DNA of 64,000 nt from Dipteris shenzhenensis. Taxonomy: Eukaryota > Polypodiophyta > Polypodiopsida > Gleicheniales. The DNA lies in NCBI GenBank assembly GCA_047967505.1, contig CM106539.1; one strand, written 5' to 3'. A model generated the notes under the pieces. It made no database searches and was not told the origin of the DNA. It was given only the letters and a program-made list of their open reading frames with translations. A program made the translations under genes and the position numbers. Below, in pieces: positions 54,161 through 64,000 of this stretch. Each line of letters opens with the position of its first letter. The stretch's first letter is position 1.

Positions 54161-55567
54161 CCGGGTGATCTAGCTGAGCGTGTGTGAATGCTTGAAGCTC
54201 AGCAGCTCTATGGGAGGAAGTAGAAGCTCTGTGGGAAGCTTTGTGGGCGACTTTACTTGCATCCGAGTGTGCAGAGACCTTGGAGGAACCTTTGTAAAAG
54301 TCACTTTGGCTTTGCGAAGTGGTTTTGAGAGCCTGTTAAGTGGTTTCAAAGAAAAAGTCGTTTTTTGAGCTTTTCCCTGTTCCGTTCGATGACAGAGACT
54401 CTGTATTGACTTGTAGAGGCAACTATTGCTTGCTTTTGGTGTCCACATTACTTCAGGAGCTTGGAAACACCTTCATTCCTGAATCTGGGATCATTTCATT
54501 GGATTTCTGAGTCATTGTGTCAGTTCCTGCGTTTTTTGCCCGGGTGTTAGAACTCAAGTTTGGAGCAACCATTTGCAGATCTGTCAGTTCCGGTGGACTC
54601 AGGAGGTTCTAAAACTTCTATGTTGCTCATCATTCGCACTCCGGTGGAGTTTACAGATAGCTCTGTTTCCAAAAACGTTTTTCAGTCTGTGTGTTGGACC
54701 CAGTGATTGAGACCACGGTTTCCAAAACCATCTATCCCATTGCATTCCGAACGCCCAAAAACCCCTACCAATCAGTTCTTGCGCGATTTGGTGGAGGATT
54801 TTCAGAGTTATAGATCTCTGTGCATTCGATTTCGTCTCTCTGTTATGCATTTTTCATTCTAAGGTTTTGAAACCTTAGATTTATGCCACATGGCAGTGGG
54901 TCTGTGTTGACTCCCATTTCTCACTCATCGGTTGGGATTTTGGAGTTCTGGCAGAACAGAGATATTTGCAGATTTTCTTGCTGATTCTGATTATGCAATG
55001 GCGCCCATGTTTTGAGGCATCTCAGGTTCTATTTTCAGTAGCGCTCATTACCGTAGGACTATGATTTCTTGAGCATACCTTATGCAGATCACTCTGGTTG
55101 CGTATTCGTGGTGTGCATTGGGTTGCAGTGGATGATTTATAGGCCATTTGGATGCATTGCGGTCCTTATTGGATGCGCTGATAGGCCCAAATTGCCTTGT
55201 GGGATGCTATTTTTATGGACGCTTTGCACATGGATGCTATTTTATGCTGAGGGACAGCTTTGAAACATTGCAGGTGATGCACTGATAGTGCTATGCTCTC
55301 TTGGATGAGATATAATTGATGCATATGCTAGTGGACGGTGTTTATGCTTGAGTCATTTGGCACTTATTGGCATTTTCTTTTGGGCCAGATTTGCTCATAT
55401 GGATGCATAGTATATGCACATGAGTCAGATGCATCTTTTGATGCTTTGAGCTTTGAGTCTTTTGTGATATTTCAGTCTATTGTGGCATACACATTTGGGT
55501 GCACCTGGTATTTGGTGTGATTCTCTCTTGCAGGCACTAGCATTTGGGATTTTGCTTTATTTGCATC
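54161..55567 (+). other. Long leader of the copia element
   Basis: About 1.4 kb between the primer-binding site and the gag start without a long frame. Plant copia leaders are usually much shorter, so this stretch may include foreign sequence. Confidence 0.45.
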
Positions 55568-56515
55568 ATGGCATCCTCTTCCATGTCTGAAAAGGAGTTT
55601 TTCAGCATTAAAAAGTTTGATGGGACAAACTTTTCTTTGTGGAAAGAACAAATAAGGGATGTGCTTATTCAAAAGAAGCAGATTAAACCCTTGGCAGGGA
55701 TTGAAGCTAAGCCTGCAAATATGTCTGAGGATGATTGGAATGAGTTGGATGCATTAGCAAAGTCTACTATTAGACTTCATCTTGCAGAGTCAGTTTATTT
55801 CACAGTAGTAAATGAGTAGACTACGGAAGATTTGTGGAAGAAACTGTGTGCCACTTATGAGAAGGAAACTGCCTCTAATAAAGTTTACCTTATGAAGAGG
55901 TTGTTTGAGCTGCAGATGAAGGAAGGGGTCTCCATTGCTTCTCACTTGAATGAATTCAATATTATTTTCAGCCAGCTTCAGGCTCAGAAAATGAATTTTG
56001 ATGCGGAGACTAAGGCAATATTTCTCTTATGTTCATTGCCATCCTCATGGGATACCTTCTGTACAGCTGTCAGTAACTCTGCACCTGGTGGAGTACTGAA
56101 ATTTGATGATGTTGTGGGTAGCTTGTTGGCCGAGGAGATTAGACGGAAGTCTATGGATGGCAACAAGCAGGATGCAGCCTTAAATGTGCAAAGGGGCAGA
56201 TCACAATTCAGGGGGAAGTCCCAAGAAAGAGGGAAGTCTCGTAGCAAATCCAGGGCACGAAACATTGAGTGTTACCATTGTGGCAAGAAGGGCCATATGA
56301 AAAAGGATTGCTACAAGCTGAAAAGAGAGCAAAAGGATAAGAAAAAGAATGCAAATTGGGGTGCAAATCAAAAGGAAGAGAGTCCAAGGGAGGACAAAGG
56401 AAAAGTGAAGATCGAGGAGATCAATGCAGTCACACATGATAGTGACAACGATGTTCTCTTCATGTCTACTTTATCTGCAGAGCTGCTTACCACTTCAGAT
56501 GGTGCATATTCCTAG
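55568..56515 (+). pseudogene. Copia gag
   Basis: Start at 55568 (MASSSMSEKEFF). Contains the copia gag opening (KKFDGTNFSLWKEQIRDVL), UBN2 core (EDLWKKLCATYEKE, LPSSWDTF) and a CCHC knuckle (CYHCGKKGHMKKDC). It is interrupted by one TAG at 55817, where relatives could have Gln, and meets a TAG at 56513 just before the protease. Gag packages the RNA into virus-like particles. Confidence 0.9.
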
Positions 56516-57430
56516 GATTGGATTTTGGATTCTGGTGCTTCATTCCATGTGACTCCCCATAGGGAATGGTTCTCCACTTATGACAGTGGAAAGACAGGTT
56601 GTGTGCATCTTGGAAATGACTATGCATGTGACATAGTGGGAGCAGGTGACATAAAGTTTTCTTTTGCAAATGGGTCTGCATTTGTTTTGAAACATGTGAG
56701 ACATGTGCCAAAGCTGACCAAGAGTCTTATTTCAGTGGGTCAGCTAGATGATGCTGGTTTTCACACCACTTTTGGCTTTCAGAGTTGGAAAATTCAAAAG
56801 GGCTCTATGCTTTTGGCCAGGGGTGCCAAGTGTGGGACTTTGTATCCCTTACATGTATCAGGGGTATTTGATCATGTTGTTGCAATAACCGAGCAGCCAA
56901 GCACTTCTTTGTGGCATTGCAGGTTGGGGCACATGAGCCAAAATGGAATGAAACTCTTATGCCGTTTGGGTTATGTACCGCATTTGAGTTTCTCTGATTT
57001 TGAATTTTGTGAGCATTGTCTCTATGGGAAGCAGACTAAATCAGCCCATAAAAGAAGGGGAAAGAAAGAGTTTAAAAAGCTTGATTTAGTGCATTCAGAT
57101 GTATGCGGTCCCATGCCTACACGGTCATTAGGTGGGGCTGATTACTATGTGACATTCATTGATGATGCAACTAGGAAAGTGTGGGCTTATGCTATAGCTC
57201 GAAAGAGTGATGTGTTCAAGGTATTTCAGAAATGGCTGGCCTTGGTTGAGAATCAGTCAGGTAGAACGCTTAAATGCCTACGGACTGACAATGGTGGAGA
57301 GTATCTCTCTCATGACTTTCAGCATTTCTGTGATACACGTTAGATGAAGAGGGAGCTCACATCCCCTCGTACTCCAGAGCAAAATCCAGTTGCAGAAAAG
57401 ATGAACCGTACCATTCAAGAAAGGTTGCAA
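56516..57430 (+). pseudogene. Copia protease and first integrase
   Basis: Protease site WILDSGASFHV. Then the integrase zinc region (LWHCRLGHMS ... FCEHCLYGK) and a DDE core: VHSDVCGPM, LRTDNGGEYLS and TPEQNPVAEKMNRT (relatives have QNGVAER). A TAG at 57341 sits between the second and third catalytic motifs. After QERLQCM the sequence switches to a second integrase in another frame. Confidence 0.88.
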
Positions 57431-58152
57431 TGCATGCAGGATTGCCTAAATTCAAGGTTGCAGAAATGCATAAGGTATGTGAGGCCTATCAATTTGGAAA
57501 ACAGGCAAGGAAACAATTTCCTAGACATGTTCAAGAGAGTAAGAAGCCATTGGAATTAATCCACTATGATGTGTGGACTACTAAAGTTGCATCTATTGGA
57601 GGCTATCATTATTTTGTCACTTTTATTAATGACTACAGTAGAAAAGTTTGGGTGTATTTTATGAAAAAGAAAAGTGAAGTATTTGGGCATTTCAAAGCTT
57701 TTAAAGCAATGGTTGAAAAAGAAATAGGCCTGCAAATAAAATGCCTAAGGTTAGATGGAGGGGGAGAGTACCTCTCAAATGAGTTTGCAAGGTTCCTACA
57801 GGAGCATGGCATAAAGCAGCAATATTCATGCAGTCATACCCCACAGCAAAATGGACTTGCAGAAAGGAAAAACAGGCATATTGGAGAGGTATCTTGGGCC
57901 ATTCTAAATGAAAAAGGCCTACGAGATTATTATTGGTCTAAAGCAGTTGCTACAGCAGTTTACATAATGAACAGGACTCCCACTACAGCAATACATGGCA
58001 TGACGCCAGAGGAGATGTATACTAGTAGGAAACTAGATATTTCTCATTTGAAAATTTTTGGTTGCATTGCCTATGTTCATGTGCCAGATGAGTTGAGGTC
58101 CAAGTTGGATCCAAAAGCTGAGAAGTGCATCTTTATTGGTTATTCTCTATAG
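57431..58152 (+). pseudogene. Copia second integrase
   Basis: Begins in the middle of the pre-integrase zinc region of a different copia (GLPKFKVAEMHKVCEAYQFG, where the second zinc Cys is Tyr). A complete DDE core follows: IHYDVWTT, LRLDGGGEYLS and TPQQNGLAERKNR, then the C-terminal FGCIAYVHVP and KCIFIGYS motifs. It ends at a TAG (58150), after which the same frame goes on ([12 protein letters not shown]). Only this integrase is followed by its natural linker and RT. Confidence 0.9.
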
Positions 58153-60257
58153 CAGAAAGGGTATAGATGCTATAACCCTTCTACTCGTAAGTTTACAGTG
58201 AGTAGAGATGTTTTTGATGAGATGAGCAGCTGGTATAAACCAGTAAATGTGATTGATGATGTAGATGCACAAAATGGTAATGCTGCACAGAATTCACAGG
58301 AGCAATCACAAAATATTAGTGGACCTGTAGTATCCTCTAGTAGTGGTTCACATAGTTCGCCATGGACAAGTAGATTGAGATCAGGAGAATCTCCTCAAAG
58401 CAATGCAGATAGTGGTATGCAGGTATCACAAAAAGGAAAAGAGAAGGTAGATCAGCCCATGTTTGATGTGAATGCAGGTCACTCTTATGTGGATCGTGAA
58501 TTTAGTGGCTCAGAACAGAGCATTGATGATGAGTTGGGTATTCCTTTTGTTGTTACACATGGAGTAAGGAAGACCAGGGATGCTTTGAGAGCACCTGGAA
58601 GTGAGCCTATTTTGCGCAGGTCTACCAGAGCTAGGTATCCTGTGGATAGGCTGAAATATGATGGATTTATAGCCATTCACTATGCCTATATGGTCAAAGT
58701 GATACAGGAACTAGAATCCACTTCTTTTGAGCAAGCCATGGGAAAAGAAAAATGGGAGAAAGCCATGGATGAAGAAATGGATGCCTTGGAAGCAAATGCT
58801 ACATGGGAATTGGTGCCTTTGCCTAAAGACAAGAATGCAATTGGCTGTAAGTGGGTTTATAAGGTGAAGCACAATGCAGATGGTTCTATGAACAAATACA
58901 AGGCAAGATTAGTTGTCAAGGGGTATGCACAGACATATGGCATTGATTATGAAGAAACATTTAGTCTGGTTGCAAGGATGGCAACGGTAAGAGTAGTCAT
59001 TGCTATGGCTACATCAAAGGGATGGTCTTTACATCAGATGGATGTAAAGAATGCCTTCTTGCATGGTGATTTGCAAGAAGAGGTCTTTATGGAGCAGCCA
59101 CCAGGTTATGTTCATGATGTTCATCCTGAGTTTGTTTGCAGGTTGAAGAAAGCCTTGTATGGCTTGAAGCAAGCACCTAGAGCATGGTCTGACAAGATAG
59201 GATAGTATCTTGTTACTATTGGCTTTCAGATTTCCAAGGCAGATTTCTCACTTTATGTGAGAAAAATAGAGAAAGGTATTATGCTGCTTGTCATTTATGT
59301 TGATGATTTGATCATCACAAGTGATAGTGATGAAGATATCCTTCATGTGAAAATGCTATTGAGGTAGAAGTTTGAGATGAAGGATTTGGGAGAGCTGCGT
59401 TATTTCTTGGGCATTGAGGTGATTAGATCACCAAGTGGGATACGGCTCTTACAGAGGCAGTATGGATTGGACATGCTATCCAAATATGGGATGATAGGCT
59501 GTAAGCCTATTTCACTTCCTTTGGAGTAGAATGTGAAGCTGAGCGCAGATGCAGGTGAGCTTCTGGAAGACCCTACTATGTACAGGCGCATAGTAGGAAG
59601 TTTGATTTATATGACTATTACCAGGCCAGATTTGAGCTATGCTTTTGGATTGGTAAGTCAATTTATGCAGGCTCCAAGGAAACTGCATTTGGATGCGGCT
59701 AGACGCATACTCAGGTATGTGAAGTCCACATTGCAGTATGGACTATTTTATGAGACTGGGGTTCAGATACAGTTGCATGGATACACTGATGCTGATTGGG
59801 CTGGTAGTATTTCAGATAGACGATCTACCAGTGGATATGTGTTCTCTTTTGGGAGTGCTGCAGTCACTTGGAGCAGCAAGAAACAGCCTACAGTTGCCTT
59901 GTCAAGCGTAGAGGCTGAGTATAGGGGTGCAGCAATGGCTGCATGTGAGGTAGCTTGGTTGCATAAGCTACTTTATGATATGCATCAGTCTACAAATGGG
60001 CCAATTGTCATTTATTGTGACAACATGAGCTGTATACACTTGGCAAATAACCCAGTCTATCATGCTAGAACAAAGCACATTGAGGTGCATTATCACTATG
60101 TGTGGGAGAAGGTTTTACTAGGTCTTATTGATCTAGTTTATGTCAGCATAAAGGATCAGGTAGCTGACATATTCACGAAGGCATTGGGCACAGAGAAGCT
60201 GTGCAAGTTGAGAGACCTGCTTGGTGTGCAGGAATTGGGATTGAGCTCGAGGGGGAG
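58153..60257 (+). pseudogene. Copia reverse transcriptase and RNase H
   Basis: Same frame as the second integrase. RT motifs: [57 protein letters not shown], catalytic VIYVDDLIIT (59293-59322). RNase H: GYTDADWAG, VALSSVEAEYRGA, YCDNMS, TKHIEVHYHYVWEK, VADIFTKAL. Stops at 59203, 59365 and 59527 are all TAG in contexts (IG.YLV, LLR.KFEM, PLE.NVKL) where copia relatives carry Gln. Confidence 0.92.
60249..60257 (+). other. Copia polypurine tract
   Basis: GAGGGGGAG directly before TGTTGAGATATCG, the start of the 3' LTR. Confidence 0.75.
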
Positions 60258-60700
60258 TGTTGAGATATCGAGCTCCACTCGTGATATGCCAGGGTGTCCG
60301 TTGTGCATTTATGTCACCGACTTGTTAGCTGCAGATGCGGTTGGTACACCGCCCATGAATAATAGCTGGATGACAGCTATCCTTATGTACTCTAGTTCGT
60401 GGCTCAGTTAGTATGCCACCTTAGTTAGTTGAGTTTGGTTTGAGACCCACATATAAGATTCTTCTATTTATTTGTACTAGAGTTTTTTTGGCTTTCACAA
60501 CTAAGAAGAGGAAAACTGTTTTCAGCCTCCACCTTTATGTGTATTCCCCCATTGTGTATGTGAGAAAGCCACAAGTGAGACTCCTTCCTTCTCTCCCACT
60601 ATCTTCACGGATACATGTCAGTAGAATTGGATATCCCAAACAAGTGCAATGTGGCCTAAAATGCTTCAAAACACAAATAGGCCAAAGGGAATGCTATCGG
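60258..60700 (+). repeat. Copia 3' LTR (right end not fixed)
   Basis: Starts TGTTGAGATATCG after the polypurine tract. No matching copy of this sequence is seen near the 5' end of the element, so its end cannot be placed by comparison. Confidence 0.5.
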
Positions 60701-61180
60701 GTTTGATGCTGTGTATTATTAAATGCAATGACCTTTAGCATGCTTATGAGCCATGTAGCAAGCAAGTGCATGGAAAAAGAAACAATTCAAAATTGTAAAT
60801 AGTGTCAGATTTATTAAAATATCTTTTCACATGCACAAATTGCACTTTTCCAACTTCTTCCACTTTGGGGTGAATCTAGATACCAATACTAACAACTATC
60901 AATGTTTTAAGACCACCATGCACTAGTCCCACTAGTTTGGATTCCAAATTTTCAATCCGTTTTGGTTATTTGTCCTCAAATGGGTATGCATCACTTTACC
61001 ATAACATTGGAGGCTTGTTAACCCATGCCTAATATTCTCATTTAAATGTGTCCTTGGGTTGAGGAGAAGCTCACGTAGTGTACTTTTGAATGATTACTTG
61101 GTTGCATGTATGTATAGAACAAAATTTTGATGTTTTTGAATAAATTGCTATATCCTATAGTCTTCAGGATGCATGCTTCA

Positions 61181-62122
61181 CATGCAACATAGCACTTGTA
61201 ATGCTTTAATGGTCTCGTTCAAAATCCTTATTTTCTCTCATGTTCAAGTTTGGAATGTGTACTACAACTTGAGGCAAAGTTTGCCGAATTCCTTTGAGCA
61301 ATGCATAAGTTATGGGTCATGCAATATACCTATATATAGAAAAGTCCCTGAAACTCACCAAAAATGGCTACACCCAAGCAAACAATGACCCATAAGTAAA
61401 TACATATGAACAATTAGAAAGGTTGAATGTCACTTACTTTTACCTAATTAATTAAATGTCATGACATTTATAACTAAGATAAGGAACTTAAAACACTTTA
61501 TTTTTGTAGCTCAAATAAGTACTTTCAAATTCAAACAAATGGATATACTATAATCCTTTCTAATATATAAATATGTAAACAAACCAAAAAATTAATTGGT
61601 AATACATGCCAATCGTATTAGAGCCATATATCAAAAGACTATTAAAAGAAGCATGCAACATAGCACTTGTAATGCTTTAATGGTCTCGTTCAAAATCCTT
61701 ATTTTCTCTCATGTTCAAGTTTGGAATGTGTACTACAACTTGAAGCAAAGTTTGCCAAATTCCTTTGAGCAATGCATAAGTTATGGGTCATGCAAGATAC
61801 CTATATATAGAAAAGTCCCTGAAACTCACCAAAAATGGCTACACCCAAGCAAACAATGACCCATAAGTAAATACATATGAACAATTAGAAAGGTTGAATG
61901 TCACTTACTTTTACCTAATTAATTAAATGTCGTGACATTTATAACTAAGATAAGGAACTTAAAACAATTTATTTTTGTAGCTCAAATAAGTACTTTCAAA
62001 TTCAAACAAATGGATATACTATAATCCTTTCTAATATATAAATATGTAAACAAACCAAAAAATTAATTGGTAATACATGCCAATCGTATTAGAGACATAT
62101 ATCAAAAGACTATTAAAAGTAA
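61181..62122 (+). repeat. 471-bp tandem duplication
   Basis: Copy 1 is 61181-61651 and copy 2 is 61652-62122. I see about 6-7 differences (for example GCAATATAC against GCAAGATAC, GTCATGAC against GTCGTGAC). Non-coding and AT-rich. 60701-61180 shows nothing recognised. Confidence 0.93.
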
Positions 62123-63539
62123 TAATGTATAGGAGCATATAACCATTGGAACCCTTCTATGGAAGCAACTTTGCTAAACCACCTACTAATTAGTCATCAT
62201 AAGTATCTATCTAGTCACTCTAGTCATCATGTATGAAACAATAATACTTTAACAAGAAAATCACAAATTACCAACTTAGAAATTCTTCCAAATTAGGAGA
62301 GACTATGAGCATCAATTCTTTGATCACCGCATAGATTTAAACATGGCATATATTTAAAAACCAATAATCCATAGCTAGCAAACCTAGACATATGCTCCCA
62401 TCACAAGTTTTATAAAAATGTGAAAGATTTAATCCACATCATCATGTTGCCTTCCTATAGAGAAAAGGTATGGAAATTTCCATTGAATTGACACAACATA
62501 AAGACTACATATCACCACAACAATCCAAGGTAGGGGTTTCAACCCCTTTTAAAAGTTTTGGGCTCATTTTATGTCACATGACATAAACCACTCATGCTTC
62601 TAAAACTTTTGTAATTTACATTACCCTTCTATATTTTGACATTTAGGCCTTAATTTACTTCCTTATGTATATATAAATCTGTAAGTAATGAAATTAATAA
62701 AGACCCATCTGTTGAACTCATGTGATAGGGTTACGTATGATGGGTGACCCCCCTCGAGAAGAGATCAAAGATGGAAATACAAAGAAGGAAGACATTTAAA
62801 ATTGTGTAAGAAATCCTAGAGATCTAAAATACGATAGAATTTTATTTGTCTATTTATTTGAGTTCTTAGGGGCTCTTTTGTGTTCTAAAAATGAGTGTTG
62901 TTTACAATTGAAAGATTTGTTTTTTGGTGAATGAATAGTATGTGAAATAATGCTATAATTTTCTTACACTTGTGCATGTGAATGAATGGATAGCTATAGA
63001 CATAATTTCCTACACTTGCACATATGAATGTTAATCATTCTTACATTCTCTCACTTATGCAAGTGAATAAACATAATAAACACAATCATTCTTACATGTG
63101 TGCTAGTTAAAGATGTGATTGTTGTTGGCCCTTCGGTAAGGCCAATGTAGGTGAACTTACCAACACATGCAAAAGAGTTGGTGGCACCCGTGATTGGTGA
63201 ATAGGTGAGTATATCATTGGATAACTTCTCGAGTGGCGAGCGATGGCACCGGCTATAGTATTAACCCCGAGTCTGAGTAGAAGTCATCCTCAAGCTAAGG
63301 GCAGTAGACGATGGTGAGAAGTGGTCCAACAAACTACTAGTGTTACAGTTTTGAAGTTAGTCTACTTACTAGAGAAGTGTTGTAACAAAGAAGGGGTGTG
63401 AATAATATTTCTTTTGATTCATGACCTCTCTTTGGCTTAGCTTGCTAAGATAAGAGCATGCATAGTAGCTGAGTGCTCAATTCAAGCCATGGCAGCTTCA
63501 TTGTAATGGATTCTTCTCAAAGTGATCAAGCGACAAACG
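62123..63539. other. AT-rich DNA, nothing recognised
   Basis: No gene seen. 62950-63090 has degenerate copies of a motif (TTCTTACACTTGTGCATGTG) that also occurs, inverted, near 42650-42790. Confidence 0.4.
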
Positions 63540-64000
63540 ACAACACCACATATGCCTCAGCAAAATTCAATTGTTGAACACCAAATGCAGACGTGGAGAT
63601 GGGGAGGTGTATGTTGAAAGGTGTTGGACTGCCAAACCACTTTTGGGATGATGCTGTCAATACTGTGGTTTACATCCTTAATCGTAGCTATACAAAGGCA
63701 CTCAAAGGTAAAATACCACATGAGGCTTACAGTGCTAAGAAGCCATCTGTCTCCCATTTCAGAACATTTGGGTGTGAATGCTATGCGCATGTACTAGACA
63801 AAGAGAGAAACAAGCTACAACCAAAAAGCACCAAATGTATCTTTTTAGGCAATTATGATGATAAGAAAGCCTATAAGTTGTATGACCGAGAGGCAAAGAA
63901 GATCATAGCGAGCCGCGATGTCGTGTTCAGGGAGCAACCACATGCAGTGGAGGCAGAGAAGAGCTCTTCCACTTTATCATCAAGCGAAGAGGTAATTCAC
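63540..64000 (+). pseudogene. Copia integrase C-terminal part, runs off the window
   Basis: Plus-strand text PHMPQQNSIVE (relatives have PHTPQQNGVVE), LPNHFWDDAVNTVVYILNR, SVSHFRTFGCECYAHV, KCIFLGNYDD and KIIASRDVVF follow the copia integrase order to the linker before RT. The part upstream of 63540 is missing and the right side is cut by the window edge. It is a different lineage from both integrases of the 54-60 kb element. Confidence 0.8.

Larger units (their letters stand above)
53953..60700 (+). mobile_element. Ty1/copia element with duplicated integrase
   Basis: Plus strand. Order: short LTR (53953-54146), primer-binding site, a leader of about 1.4 kb, gag, protease, first integrase, second integrase, RT, RNase H, polypurine tract and the start of another LTR (60258). 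gag to first integrase is in one frame and second integrase to RNase H in a second frame. Within each frame the only breaks are TAG stops (55817, 56513, 57341; 58150, 59203, 59365, 59527). The two LTR starts differ (TGTAATCTG and TGTTGAGAT), so the ends seem to come from different families. The right boundary is approximate. Confidence 0.75.

Noticed and set aside
55568-60257. TAG read as a sense codon (recoded amber)
   Set aside because: The host SPA gene ends at a TAG at its conserved C-terminus, so TAG works as a stop here; mutation at CAG is a simpler explanation.

Overview
The window is nuclear DNA from a land plant with a large, retrotransposon-rich genome. One protein-coding host gene can be supported. 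It is a SPA (SUPPRESSOR OF PHYA-105) family gene on the minus strand, rebuilt here from seven exons between 38652 (ATG) and 2882 (TAG). The exons join in frame to 3,564 nt (1,187 aa): a SPA N-terminal region, a kinase-like domain, a coiled coil and a C-terminal WD40 propeller. The coding sequence is spread over about 36 kb because three introns are very long (about 4.1, 15.4 and 12.0 kb) and filled with transposons. The giant introns, many microsatellites and mixed copia, gypsy and LINE content would fit a fern or another large-genome plant. The species cannot be proved from this sequence.

Layout: 1-2260 is anonymous flank. 2264-2881 is the SPA 3' UTR with AATAAA signals on the minus strand. 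2882-4365 holds exons 7-4 (most of the WD40 domain). Intron 3 (4366-16349) holds a 48-bp perfect inverted repeat, a nearly complete but mutated Ty3/gypsy chromovirus (5423-11563, same strand as SPA), and pieces of non-LTR retrotransposons. Exon 3 is 16350-17319. Intron 2 (17320-32709) holds a plus-strand gypsy element with a complete 1.4-kb 5' LTR but no integrase or 3' LTR, LINE pieces on either side of it (one with a fresh 289-bp tandem duplication), a decayed minus-strand gypsy, and a roughly 490-bp GA/TA microsatellite block. Exon 2 is 32710-32867, intron 1 is 32868-36933 and exon 1 is 36934-38652. A GC-rich leader and promoter region with two CACGTG boxes lies at about 38653-40480.

Upstream of SPA (40.5-64 kb) no intact host gene is visible. 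There is a minus-strand gypsy remnant with a TGGCGCC-type primer-binding site and a minisatellite-bearing LTR (about 43.1-48.4 kb, with a possible CACTA transposase piece inside), a decayed copia gag, an unrecognised broken reading frame (51.4-52.3 kb) and a degenerate long tandem repeat (52.4-53.4 kb). A plus-strand Ty1/copia element follows (about 53.95-60.7 kb), then a 471-bp tandem duplication (61.2-62.1 kb) and a copia integrase fragment that runs off the right edge.

The most unusual object is the copia element. It carries two integrase catalytic cores in tandem, joined at a single frame change, with different sequences at its two LTR ends. All seven of its premature stops are TAG, mostly where glutamine is expected. 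This suggests a chimera of two copia lineages, later mutated by C-to-T change at CAG (CHG methylation) sites.
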